The notes under the pieces were generated by a model. That model searched no databases, was not told where the DNA came from, and saw only the letters and a list, made by a program, of their open reading frames with translations. The position numbers were made by a program, and so were the translations under genes. DNA of 64,000 nucleotides from Tubulanus polymorphus. Lineage: Eukaryota > Nemertea > Palaeonemertea > Tubulaniformes > Tubulanidae. The stretch lies in assembly GCF_964204645.1 (NCBI RefSeq), contig NC_134033.1, positions 11,863,155 through 11,927,154 on the forward strand, written 5' to 3'. Shown piece after piece: positions 47,826-59,137 of the stretch; the stretch's first letter is position 1, and each line of letters starts with the position of its first letter.

Positions 47826-50120
47826 CAGTATGTGAAAGTCTGGGCCCAGAGCCATAATCACGGCTTAGACTTAAGACCAATTCAAGATTATCTTAGTTCT
47901 ATAACCAACCTAACAACTTAAGACCAGTCTTAAGATTTAAGACCATTTTTGGACTTAAGTCTCAACTGAGGAACCCTGATTATTTAATCACTCGGCCACT
48001 AAACTGCCCTCTTGAGCCTCTATCGAAGAATGATCTTTGATCATTAACACTGTGACCATGGACTCGAGTCCATGCTGTGACTTTGTCAGTTAACTTCAAA
48101 GACAATTATATTTTCGGCCTCGACCCCAATTTGAGCTACAAGGCAGTTCATCTAGCACGGAGTGCAAGGCAGATAAAAATGTGCAAAAAGGAGTGTTGTA
48201 TATGAAAATCCCTGAGCAGCCAGGCAGAGAAAAAAGACCTGGGAATTCATTTACCGATATATTCATCATCGTCACGGCAACAGCCAGCGACGAACGAACT
48301 CAACAATCGATTGTATAGCAGAAGAGATTTGTTCGAGAAAATGTGACGATTTCGCACAATAAATAACATAGTCACGACGACTACAAGAGTCAACGAGGAC
48401 TCCCAGTTACCATTTATTCCAACAGATGGCGAGCCAGACTCCATCGAAACTTATTAGTTCATTTTCGAATTTGATGAATCTCGTCTCTAGATAAATGATT
48501 CTCAATCGTGGTTCATTGAATTTGAGATAATTACAGAAAGACTTAAATCGAATCAGAGAACAAATCCAGCGTTGGTGTCCTGTTGAACACGATCAGCACC
48601 TGGTCAATTCTCGCTTGCCACTCAATAGAATCCTTGACCGCGATCGCTCTAAAGGCAATATCACACACTACAAGCCTATAAGCATCTTATGAGTTTTACA
48701 TAATTTTACGATTCATCAGTGTTTTCGATCCTAATTGGAATGTTATTCCCTTCCAAGAACTTATTCCTATTACATGTGAACGGGCAGTAATTTGATTAGA
48801 AGCTTCTTCCAGCTCGATGATGATATGAATACTTAAACAGACAGCCCGACTTATCGGCATAAACCATCGTCTATACTAAAGCAAATACGTATGAAAAATT
48901 AAACCCACATGTATGTCATGTAATCGTCTTAATTCTTCTTTATTTCCTTCATTATCAGAATCTTTATCGTTAATTTAGGACAACGTAAATATTATACAAC
49001 CTAATACTTGTATACAGATATAGGAACTCTATAACTGGGTCCGGGTACACCGCACCCATTTGGGAAGTGGTTTGAAATGCTCAACCATCTAGGCAATTTA
49101 AATATTCGATGCCCCCTGGTGAACATATACTGAAACCAATGACCTCGAAACTCACCACGATTAGAGAACATGTCATGAGCTTCAACTATAAGTGTCATGG
49201 GTGGATGTGTGTATAAAAGCAAATATCAAAAAAATCCATTGAAGCGTCTACAAAAGTTCCCATAAGAACTGGATTCTGTCTACGGAGGAAATGAGAACTC
49301 AATAACCTGCTGGGATTTAAGTCAATTGGACAGGAATTGTACAATTGGGAATTATCCTTATAGATATAGAAATTAGATAACCAGGACTAGTCATTGTAAA
49401 AAATATGAATTGAATGACTGAGACAAACGATTGTGCAACTGGGCAGATACCATCATCACCATCATTGCGAGAATACCAACCTAATTGCATCGGGTTATAA
49501 TAATATTACAACCTATAATCAAGCAATATTCCATTGAATAAAGCAACAAGTGTGTGACCTGAATTTCGATAAGATGATGATGATTATTTCTGTTTCGCAG
49601 ACGCTAAGACGAAGTGAAGGGTTAGAAAGCTAGCGTGTATAATGTGTACGTAGACATAATCTGTCAAACATGTGAGCAGAAAAATGATATGAATATAAGA
49701 AAGAAATGTATATCTAATATAGTTTCTGGCTACCTGTTGACAGATGTAACCCCAATATTTGAATCTATATGTATATTAGCATTTGTAGAACTACATTTAA
49801 ATATTATGAATCAATGAAATTAATCCAGTTGATGAGAAAAAACTGATTAAAAACAGATGTTCGCTTTACATTTTTCGATCATTTTTTCTCCCTGATTTCA
49901 TACTTCTCTTTTCTTGTGAAATAAATATTGAATATCGAATCATTCAAAATCGGGAATGGTAAGAACTTTTCATTCACCGAGATAAACAGGGGTGATTTAA
50001 AAAAAAACAAATTGAAAGAATTTTTGCGACATTTGAATGAATTATCTTACGTTTTGACTGCTCGTTTTGTAGAACTTAATCTGATCCTCGTCGTTCATAT
50101 AAAACTTGCGAAAATCCCAG
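47826..50120. other. CASK intron, nothing recognised
   Basis: A GGTCTTAA-family repeat copy lies at 47.85-47.99 kb. The rest is AT-rich without coding-like frames. Confidence 0.4.
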
Positions 50121-50276
50121 ATGGTCGAGATGTCCATCGAACTAAACGCGGCAGTCAGGCGATCACTGCTGGCGTGCATCTTGATTTATATCCCGTATTC
50201 CGAAACTCAAGGAGTTTATGAAGTTATCCAGTCGACTGTTGATCAACTAACTCAACGAGTTCGCGCTGGTAGTTGA
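50121..50276 (+). CDS. small ORF, possible signal peptide
   Basis: A 51-codon plus-strand frame, too short for usual ORF cut-offs, has a charged start (MVEMSIELNAAVRR) and a hydrophobic core SLLACILIYIPY. A polar stretch ends VRAGS before TGA. The layout fits a short secreted or anchored peptide but is also easily produced by chance. It runs into a set of ACTCAAGGAGTTT-like repeats. No splice context or family. Confidence 0.12.
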   Translation: MVEMSIELNAAVRRSLLACILIYIPYSETQGVYEVIQSTVDQLTQRVRAGS

Positions 50277-50639
50277 TATCCTTTAACTCACTTGACTATC
50301 AAGAATCTCAATCAGGTATCACGAAACTCTGGAGCTTCCTCAAAAGCTGAATGAGCTGCTTCGAATATCCACTAACTCAGGGAGTTTGAATCTGTATATA
50401 TTCAAAACATGTAACCAAAACTCGAGGAGTTTAAAAGAAGTTTTACTAAATCCGCATGAATCCCGCAACTTTCTATAGGAGTTAATACCTATGAGTTAGC
50501 TGTTCAGCCGAGTTAACAATAAGATGCGGTGAAGTGATGTCCTGTAACTCACAATAGGTATAGCGTAACCGATAGACCAGTTCTATACAGAACACTGTTA
50601 TTCATCATCAAATAATACACGCGGTTTCTTTACATCTAT

Positions 50640-50960
50640 GAATATCCGGCGCGCGCGAATCAGATAAATTATTAAATACGCAATCATATCCACGGAGTGT
50701 CATAAATATTTCTACACGATTTCGAATTTAGTCACGGATTTGCGTGAAGTGACACCGCAGTCGGCGCCGCCCTCAGCACCACGCACGCGTCGCAAACTGC
50801 GCCAGAACCGCGGCACGGTACTCGAAAAACCACCCTCTCTTCTTCCCTCTCTCTCGCGTACTGCGCCTCTATCCGTCTAGCTGCCTCTTCATCAACAGAG
50901 CACCGGACACAATTGTCAGATCATTAACCGAACACGATATTGTACTCGTCATCGCGATAT
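50640..50960. promoter_or_regulatory. CpG-dense island
   Basis: The densest CG block in the window (GGCGCGCGCGAATC, GTCGGCGCCGCCC, CACGCACGCGTCGC), followed by pyrimidine-rich TCTTCCCTCTCTCTCGCG. It lies 4 kb downstream of the nested GPCR on the CASK strand. It could mark another internal promoter of the long CASK intron. No start or donor could be assigned. Confidence 0.25.
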
Positions 50961-53771
50961 GCTCGCTCCATCTCCTAGATATAAATAGATCGGGTTATCC
51001 GTTGTATAATGAGAAATACGCCTCGTGTTCAACCTTTACAAATCATCAAGTTAAAAAATACAATCTGCGGCAGCCGGTGTCGCTGAATGTTTTGTTTAAA
51101 TTTCTGTCATTACCGCAATATCTAAACACTAGATCCAGTCGGTCTAAATTAATTTCAGTTCTGAAGCCAAACTAATGAATAAACGCCGTATTAAGATTTG
51201 GTTTTAACTTTCGAGTCACAAGACACAACCTAAGTGCGAATGTAGTAATAAACTTCGAGACCTATCTTCAGTTGTTCGAACTGACTGGTCTAGAATCGTA
51301 ATACTGAAAGGTAACGTAAAGACCGACTTTTATCAGCTGTATGTAAAGCCTTTCTTCAGTATCTCGTCAGTATAAACATCTCCTTCATTTTAATACATAT
51401 AAATCATCGCGTGTTGATTACTAAGCATTTCTTCTCCATCATCGCCGCTGATAAAGTTGTTTCCAGCTTCTTTATGTTCGACGTTTCTCCGCGATAAACT
51501 GATTCGGCGAAACCCTGTAACTTTATGAAATCAATTTCGATATGGTTTGCCAGTAACGCTTAGCTCCTACACATTTAAGGCCAGAGGTTGAGGTCGATGT
51601 GAGGCCTTTTTTAATTGCTCGGAGTATGGAAAATAGAATAATAAAATGAATTCATAAACCTTTTACTACAACAGGACTCAGTTCCACAGTTTTTAGTTAA
51701 GATTTGACTCAGAGTTAGTTAACTCATTGAAAATGAACTGATTTTAACTCAGAGTTAACAGTCACTCAAAGGTTGTCTAAAGATACCCTCGGTTAAATTC
51801 TGTGATAAAAATGGATTTCTAACTGTCACCATATCAACTATTCACTTGTTAAATCTGAACCAACTTGCCCCAGATCTCCAGGCCTCAAATGATAAATAAG
51901 CAAAGATAGCGGTGGACTTCAAATCAAAACCGTCGAGAATTGTGAAACCGGGCTCCGAACTCTTTTGCCGAATACCTTTGAAATACCTCTCATCAACGGA
52001 CACAAAACAATCTCTATGAAACGACAGTAGCATTAATCACAGCATTTACGAAAAAAAAATCCCGAACGTAAAACTCATCGTTCCGCGGGGGTTATCGGCA
52101 ACAAGCAACCTACTAATCTTCCTTTCTAGTCATCGTTATTAGCGTTCATTTATTTCTGTAGTTACCGTCGCAATTGAACGATATGATTAATCCTTTCGGC
52201 AAAATCTTATTTCCGAAGACGACGACGTGGATACTATTTCGAATGGCGCCGATGTACCGGCGCGCCCCGGAGCGATTCAATCCTTATATGACGAGATGCA
52301 GAAAAAAATTAAAAACGCGCATGCATGCACACGCGCGTGCGTTCTTATCATCGCGTAGCGGAGTATAACGTCTTTTTGATGCCTCGTGCGAAAATTTTCT
52401 AATCAAATCCCGCGTAAACGAATAGTAATTAACGATTGTAAAATCCAGTCGAATTATCCTCGGCTCACTTTCGTTTGAGTCGATCGCGAAATTCGCTTCG
52501 AGTTTTCTAATTAATGAGGTTTCATTGTTTTTTTTTTACAACGCGACAATCGATTCGAAACGCGAAAGAAAAGCCGAGATTTCGGTAAAAAGCTGCTGCG
52601 CGTACGGCAAAGATGTCTGATAGACAACTGCGGGATGGAATTTCTACCTGAAGAGAGTGCACAGACACTGTAATACTGAATACGTTGACAGGTATGTAGC
52701 TAGTATACGATGTAAGCACGACTGCGTGGCTGTGGCATAGTTTATTCAGAGCAGGACACAACTCCGCTGATGCGACAACCGTATCATAGATCTCTCCTCA
52801 AACACGACATCATTTAGAACCGCAGCGTCGCCATAGATCTCGGGCCGCTTTACTCGTGGCGGTTACTTCCGACTAATAAGAGATCTCTTCAACAAAAAGA
52901 AGAACCATCTCTTAACAAGAACGACACAGTACTCTCAATCGAGAAGAACCACTCATCACGCTAAAGAACCATAGTAGATTTCCTTAACCAATTGAGCCAA
53001 AGATTTCATTAATGAAGAACCATAGCTTGATTTCTTAATAAATTAGAAATAATCAATAAATTAGAATAAATTAGAAATAAAATTAGAACCCAAACACTTT
53101 AGCTCTCTTCAATGATGAAGAACCAAAGGTGCATACATTCCAGTACCACAGTGCCATATTTCTCTTCAAAAAGAACCCTTTACCACGGATGATATCGAAC
53201 TAACTATGATGATCGTATATCTCTATGAACGAAAAAGAACCATCGCTGTATATCTCATCAAAGACAAACCGCATTGCCATATATCTCTCAGAATAATGAA
53301 GTACCACAATGCTGAATATATATGTTTAACTAAGAATCACAAGTAGCCGAGATGCTGTGAAACTAACTACGCTACGACACTGATACGTGTATTTCTACAT
53401 CTCGAGTCTCGCAACGTTCTAAAACTTGATATTCTCTCCAAACGAAATACGAATCATCGCTTCTCGATGAGAGGATGTTTTTCTTCTCTCGAAAACTTCA
53501 CGACTAAATCGCACATACTATCGGATAGCACACGCAAGAATCAACTGAAATATGTTTCATGTTTCATTATCTATATTATATATGACATTCAACACAATCC
53601 ATGGACACCCCTGGGAAGAGTTTTAACGTTAAGTCATGTATTAGTGAGTTTTTGCAGCGAGCAACATTTAAGTGGTTTTCTAAACAGGGGTCTTGACACC
53701 TGTTGGGTTTAGTTAAAGGGAGAGTTAAAATGGTCTAAACCCATTTCAGTTCTATAGCCGATCTAAATCAT
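50961..53771. other. CASK intron, nothing recognised
   Basis: Between 52.8 and 53.3 kb there is a loose array with AAGAACCA at variable spacing. At 52.15-52.37 kb a GC-rich stretch opens a short plus frame with no recognised product. Confidence 0.35.
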
Positions 53772-54520
53772 AAGGCGCGTTCACACGACGAAATTTAGAC
53801 CGGTCTAAATTTGGTCCGGTCAAATTTAGACCGGACCAAGCGTTCACACGGGCAAAAATACCGTTCCAAATTAGACCGGTCTAGTTTAGACCGGTCTAAT
53901 TTGTCACGGTCTAAAAGAGCGAACCAGGTCTGGACCAAATTTTGGACTGGTCTAAATATGCGTGTGTGGACAGAACCTGGTACCAGGTCCGGTCTAAATC
54001 GTAATTCTGAATCTCTGCGGTAGATGTCGCAACCTCTGCGGTAGAGTGTGAGTCCAGTTTATTAAGTTTTAAATGCTTTTATTACCGTTAATGTAATTAT
54101 TTTTAAGTACTGTTTTTACTCCCTATTCAATGGAAATTTTTGGAGCGTAATTCGTATTCGTATATCGCGATCATCATCCGTTTCACTGCCGTGCTTTGAA
54201 CCGTGTTTAAAAGACACTTAGAGTTTCAGCATGATAGAATAAAATTGAATTCGCAAAATGTATAAACCTGACAGAGGATCGAATTGGTCAAATGAAGAAT
54301 GCCTTGCTCTACTTGGAATCTGAAAGCAAGACTTCATCAAGGCGCAATTAATTATTGAGCAGATGGCGACATCTTGTGGGCCCGGTGACAAGCGATTTTT
54401 TCACCGCGTGTCAAAACGCCGTGTGAACACTCACCAAAATTTGGTCCGGTTTAAATTTGGACCGGACCAGTTACGGACACATTTAGACTGGTCTAACTAG
54501 CTGTCGTGTGAACGCGGCTT
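53772..54520. mobile_element. Harbinger-like element with Myb/SANT remnant
   Basis: The ends are inverted: AAGGCGCGTTCACACGAC at 53772 and GTCGTGTGAACGCGGCTT ending at 54520, flanked by TAA and TTA-type trinucleotides. Both ends carry subterminal copies of the palindrome TTAGACCGGTCTAA and halves such as TTTGGTCCGGT, likely transposase sites. Inside, at 54258, an ATG opens MYKPDRGSNWSNEECLALLG before a stop. This matches the start of a Myb/SANT-like (trihelix) domain, as in the accessory protein of PIF/Harbinger transposons. There is no transposase frame. It is a deletion derivative. Confidence 0.65.
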
Positions 54521-54541
54521 ATATTTCAGGTAAGCTATTAA

Positions 54542-54726
54542 CCCTTTCAGTGCTGACTATTAAATACCCCAATAGCTGGCGAAATTTTTGAAAAATCTTT
54601 GAATTTGGTGCGTGTACATCGCATTGCGATGTATCATTAGTTACTGATATTGCACTGTTTTAATAGAGATAAAATCTAATTACTAATATCAATACACCGC
54701 ACTGCGGTGTAGAGGCACTGAAAGAG
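54542..54726. mobile_element. piggyBac-type MITE, 185 bp
   Basis: TTAA lies at 54538-54541 and 54727-54730, with inverted ends CCCTTTCAGTGC and GCACTGAAAGAG. It is mostly self-complementary near its ends (CACCGCACTGCGGTG). It sits between the Harbinger-like element and the 3' end of the nested receptor gene. Confidence 0.75.
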
Positions 54727-54836
54727 TTAATTAAACCAATAGCTGTGAAAACCTGAAGCAAACAATGCGTTTACTCGATCCACTGAGAATCAGTTAAACG
54801 TGAGAGCATCATTTCTAGACAGTAAGAATTAATAAA

Positions 54837-55859
54837 TCAACTGCGCTTGAAACAATTACATATTTTATTCAGGATCAAAGTCATCGCCGTTCGTCTAAAT
54901 CGATCGTGCACCAAACAATAAATGAAAAAATTCGCCGACGAGTCCGAAATCGGGAACGACTCGGCGAAAAACCTCTGCACGTTTTTCGTCGCTCCGTAGT
55001 GTCGTGTTTTCGGTAAATCGACGAAAATTCCTAAGAATTTTTGATAACCATGAAACGAACTTGGAAATTCAAAAACCAGAAAAATAACCGAAACGGCGAC
55101 GGTCAAACGAACGGCTTTCATCGAATCTACAAATTCAGAATTCGACATCAATCTTTTTCGATTTCGCGAAATTCGGCGAACTTTTCCGACGATGTAGATA
55201 TTTAAAACGATGAGAATCGTGAACGGTAAAACTTCTTTAATCGCCGGACTCAAATAGATGGAAGACACGGATTTCCATCGGTCCCATACGTTAAACGTAT
55301 GCAGTAGACCTCGTACGGGTCGACCGGTGCAGACGTCGTAACCGGTGACGTCGGTATAATGAGCGAGACCGTAAATATGCGGCAGATAAACGCACGACGT
55401 TATCGCCGACGTTACGATATTCGCGTATAGAATGCGTTGTTTCGTGATTTTGGCGCGCGCGTAAAACGGGAACGCGAGCGATAAGAATCTCTCTACGCTG
55501 ATTAAAACGGTCAGCCAGTTACGCGACACGTGCGTTGCGTAGCGTAGAAAATCGATCGACAAATAGATATCCGGTCGTAAGTAGATGATCTCTTCCGGGT
55601 AGTCGCGGTAACGCGGATATAGACGGACCTTCTGCCGGAAGACGAAGTCGCCCTCGATGACCCAGCCGACCCAGTAACGCAGCGGTTCGCGTATACCGCG
55701 ACTTATCAAAAACGCGATATCTGTGTACGCTAGATATATGAGCAGTTGAATAGATACGGAAATTAACGGTTGATTTCGCAAAATGATTACGTTGAAAATG
55801 TTCAACACGATTCCGATTATAGTTATGGAGGTTCCACCGGTGAGTTTAACGACAGCCAT
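54837..55859 (-). CDS. class A peptide-receptor-like GPCR, nested in CASK
   Basis: An intronless receptor of 340 codons from the ATG at 55857-55859. Motifs are GIVLNIFNVIIL (TM1), LAYTDIAF (TM2 aspartate), RNWLTVLISVERFLSLAFPF (TM3, ER for DRY), a cysteine in DVCTGRP (loop 2), SVIFLVFEFPSS (TM6), and DSSANFFIYC (TM7). The same RNW, SxER and SSxNFxIY pattern as at 914-2011 makes the two paralogues, and FMRFamide-receptor-like is the closest description. The ATG falls at the edge of TM1 and leaves almost no extracellular tail. The frame is open upstream to a TAA at 56139, through NST (glycosylation) and hexapeptide repeats, so the true start is probably further 5'. The gene lies within the 30-kb CASK intron on the same strand. 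Confidence 0.88.
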   Translation of the reverse strand: MAVVKLTGGTSITIIGIVLNIFNVIILRNQPLISVSIQLLIYLAYTDIAFLISRGIREPLRYWVGWVIEGDFVFRQKVRLYPRYRDYPEEIIYLRPDIYLSIDFLRYATHVSRNWLTVLISVERFLSLAFPFYARAKITKQRILYANIVTSAITSCVYLPHIYGLAHYTDVTGYDVCTGRPVRGLLHTFNVWDRWKSVSSIYLSPAIKEVLPFTILIVLNIYIVGKVRRISRNRKRLMSNSEFVDSMKAVRLTVAVSVIFLVFEFPSSFHGYQKFLGIFVDLPKTRHYGATKNVQRFFAESFPISDSSANFFIYCLVHDRFRRTAMTLILNKICNCFKRS

Positions 55860-56138
55860 GAACAGTCCATCGGTGCTGTATGAACAGTCGACCGGTATCT
55901 GCGTCGTCAGAGTGGAATTGACTGAAGCTGTCTGCTTGGAAAAATCCGTCTGCAGCTGCGTGAAATCCGTCTGCTTGGAGAAATCTGTCTGCTTGGAGAA
56001 ATCCGTCTCCTTGGTGAAATCGGTCCGCTGTAAGGAATCCGTCTGCTCTGTGATATTCGTCCGCTGTGTAAATTCTGTCCGCTCTGTGATACCTGTACCT
56101 CTTTCACGAAGAAGCTCATAATTGCCATCAATCTTTTT
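55860..56138 (-). repeat. 18-bp repeat coding TDFSKQ in receptor N-terminus
   Basis: In frame with the receptor, 93 codons upstream of its first ATG remain open. They encode about eight hexapeptides of the form TDF(S/T)KQ/TEFTQR, then SVNSTLTTQIPVDCSYST. A second minus frame (55907-56131) is also open and reads an SPSRRI-type repeat, because an 18-base unit preserves all frames. There is no ATG in the receptor frame, and no convincing 3' splice site was seen. Whether this is the receptor's extracellular tail or 5' UTR is unresolved. Confidence 0.55.
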
Positions 56139-56154
56139 TTAGAATTTCATATCG

Positions 56155-56192
56155 TTATAAATATAAATATATATATATATATATATATCTAT
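56155..56192. repeat. (AT)n microsatellite
   Basis: About 30 bases of AT repeats upstream of the nested receptor. Confidence 0.9.
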
Positions 56193-57871
56193 TTCATCGT
56201 TAAACCAGTATTTAATTGGCTCCGATCGAACGTAAATATCTAAGTATCAGTTTCACGCGAAAATCGACGGTCAAAAAGTTCTGTTTAATGAGAAAAGTGT
56301 AAAATAAATCTTTGCATCCAAAATGTGTTTGATTTGCGCCAAATTTGATTCGTGCCAAATCGTCTTTGTGTGATCACGGCTCATCTTTCTCCTGTACTTT
56401 TGGTAGTAATTTCACTGTTTATCTACTGTATATCTACTGATAATGTCTTCTCAAAAGACGTGAGCACATTCATATAATGTACATGTTCTATGTTAATGAA
56501 GTAACCAAAAAAAATTTGGACTTAAAAAATCTGGACTGAAAACTGGCGCGTGTTGCGCTAATCCCCATCGACGACGCAAATTCGAGAAAACTGAGTTTGA
56601 AATATAACACTCAGACTCGCGCTATTCACCATCGCCCAACGCTACGATCCAGTCGCTCTCAAGAGAACCGACGAATACCGCATTAATCTCGAGTTAAACG
56701 CGTTTTCGCCAAAAAGACTGAAACTCCTGCGAGAATAAAACTGTAATTTCAGAAGCCGTCGACAAGGACATTGATCTATGAGTAAGACGAGTAACACGAG
56801 CGCGTTCATAGCTTTGTTTTCACTCTAGAATACACAAGTGGTCGCCCACAACCGATGAATTTTTCATCTTGCACAGATCAAAATCGCGTCGGAATTTTAA
56901 GGCCTTTTTTTCTAATCCTCCGAGTACGGATCCGACTGCCGGAATTCTGCGAAAATCATCAAATTTGAAAAAAAAAATTTTTACAGCCCCCTTCATGTTT
57001 TCATCAAAATATCTTAATGAAAATAAAATCTTCATGATATTCAATTGAGAAACTTGAAAAAGATATCTTCATCTCAATTTTCAATCTCGTGATTCGCAAT
57101 AAAGTTTTATTTTCATTTTTTTCCTGTTTCATTCTATTTCAAAACGCAAATTTGCCCTTGAACCTTATATTATTTCTTGTATTATTACGGAATTCTCTAC
57201 ATATTATTGTCACAACACGGATATTTTTTATTAATGTTATATTTTCGCTCGTATCTGCTTAGCATTCTCGGTTACGCGGAAAACGTTTAACCAGCCCATG
57301 GCGATATGATTTTCTGGTCTGTGATCACAAGATTTCAGGTCACTTTTCAAGTTGCTTCCGCAAATGGCGGTGCCTTATAATCATAGCTGTGAAATAGATA
57401 TATATTGATAACATATGTGTCTGATCGTCAGTTGCTAGTGGACAACTTTTCAATTTTTCTATTTTTTTCTGCAGTCCTTCCGAGGTTTTATGTGGAAAAT
57501 ACTCAAATTAAAGAAAAAATAAATTGCCCATGGGCAAAGTGTGGTTTACCTTGAAAGCTAGAGGTTGTTTGGAGTAAGGGCATTGCTTGAAAAAATCTTT
57601 TTAATTCGTGACTTCAAAGTTCTAGAAGTTTATATTGTATTTTATCTTTCTTAAAGAATTATTTTGTAGTCAAATAGGACCAAAGATAAACATTTGTTTA
57701 TGGTCTACGTCCAAAATTTCGTAGGGTACAGATAGACGCGGCATTGGAAACTATTTTATATTTAAAAAAAATAATTTCACAATATGAAAAAATATTCAAA
57801 TAAAATTTATATGATGTCACATATCAGAGGGTGGCTGAATATTGAGTCTTGGAAACGAAACCTCTTCCAAT
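56193..57871. other. CASK intron, nothing recognised
   Basis: AT-rich. A solo end of the AAGGCC...GAGTACGGATC repeat lies at about 56900-56945. Confidence 0.4.
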
Positions 57872-58329
57872 CAGGTGCGGATCCAGACTATCGCACATGC
57901 AGCACGTGCGGTAGTCGCAGTTTTCAAATGCCCTTGAAAAATTTATGTTTCGGGAAAAAAGTAAATAAAAGGGCACACAATTTGTGCGTCATAAAAAATA
58001 ATTGCCTTTCTGTACAAGGCCTAAAGCGAAATGTGGATGAAATAAATTGCCCAAAATCATAAAAGGCAATCTAAGGCATTTTTTACTCAAAAGGGCACTA
58101 TTCTAAAAAATAAATTATTGTCGCTCTATAAATTTAATCGAGAAATGGCAAATTTTGACCAAATACCTAAAAAAGGCTAAAAGCGAATTGAATGTGAAGA
58201 CACATTTAGTGGCATGATACGATTGCACTCAAACTCAAACTCGCTCGCTGGGCATTAATACTGGCCCTTTTCAGTTGGTGCCCTTTTTCACTGTGCTGTA
58301 GTCACTGTATGGCCCTGGATCGGCGCCTG
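57872..58329. mobile_element. hAT-like non-autonomous element
   Basis: The termini are CAGGTGCGGATCCAG on the left and CTGGATCGGCGCCTG on the right, inverted with a few mismatches. A direct CCAAT repeat flanks both sides (57867-57871 and 58330-58334), a probable target-site duplication. CAGGxGCGGATCC ends are typical of hAT-related elements in invertebrates. No transposase is left. Confidence 0.7.
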
Positions 58330-58869
58330 CCAATGTATGGCCGCGGAAGCTAAAACACCGGGGCGTAGTATTAGATCGTTTTGAATCCTGGAATTTACCG
58401 CTACAATATTCAGACCTCGACCTATACCTATAGTTTGCTGCTTAGTATTTTCAGGTCACAAGAAATTACAATTTCTTACAACTTCTATCAAACAGAAAAC
58501 ACAGCGCTCATCTTCTGCTATGACGATTATTCAGCCTGTTATCATACAAAACGTGCACGCGCCAAGCAGCGTTACAGCATCTCCATATAGTAGTCTGTAT
58601 GAGCGTGTGTTTGTGTGTGCAACAGTCTAATGTTTAGCACTCCCGTCCCGCGCACGTGGAGGCCTTGTGTAGTGAACGCTCGCTTCACTTCAATCTCAAT
58701 CAATGGGTATTAAAACGAAACAATACCTATGGCGATATGTGAAATAATTATATTCTCACCAGCAATGAGCATTCAAAATTCGCACTTAGTCCAATGAAAC
58801 GTTCGCCATAAATGGCTTCCCCATAATTATTTTAGTAGGGCCGGAATTCCCCGTGTATCCCAAAAACAG
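58330..58869. other. upstream of plus-strand exon, nothing recognised
   Basis: No coding-like frame. It grades into the promoter described next. Confidence 0.4.
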
Positions 58870-58972
58870 CCAATCACATTCGCTCGTAGAGACGACGCCC
58901 TCCAATCGAGGTCATTGCAATTTTATACGCAAGAGCTAAGAATTTTCCCGCCAAAAACAGTTTTTCGTCGAA
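58870..58972 (+). promoter_or_regulatory. CCAAT/E2F-type promoter
   Basis: Two CCAAT boxes in the same orientation (58870-58874 and 58902-58906) are 32 bases apart, about three helical turns. An E2F-like TTTTCCCGCC follows at 58943-58952. AATTTAAAC at about 58973 resembles a CHR element. Paired NF-Y sites at this spacing with E2F/CHR-type sites are characteristic of cell-cycle (especially G2/M) genes. The ATG at 58990 follows directly. Confidence 0.45.
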
Positions 58973-58989
58973 TTTAAACAGAGTTGACC

Positions 58990-59137
58990 ATGTCATCGAC
59001 GGAGGTTCGTCATGTCTTCAATCGCATCGATTATACGTCGTTTAACCCGAGAACCAATGCAAAAAATGCTCACATAAAAAAACGTACCGCGATTTTACAT
59101 GAATTGGCTCAATGCCAACCTCATACTGCTGACAAAG
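58990..59137 (+). CDS. first coding exon of an unknown plus-strand gene
   Basis: ATG in good context (TTGACCATGT) opens 49 codons: MSSTEVRHVFNRIDYTSFNP, RTNAKNAHIKKRTAILHELA, QCQPHTADK. They end at AAAG followed by GTAAAC, a sound donor in phase 1. The composition is protein-like and basic, without a signal peptide. Together with the promoter upstream it looks like the start of an expressed gene on the strand opposite CASK. Downstream exons were not identified before the CASK exons at 61.2 kb and may lie beyond the window. I do not recognise the family. Confidence 0.45.

Noticed and set aside
52174-52368. Plus-strand GC-rich frame after TTTCTGTAG
   Set aside because: It looks exon-like at first, but it runs into an alternating CATGCATG/CGCG tract and has no partner exon.
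55783-56121. Plus-strand 112-codon frame with a CLEKSV repeat
   Set aside because: Antisense reading of the receptor's 18-base repeat.
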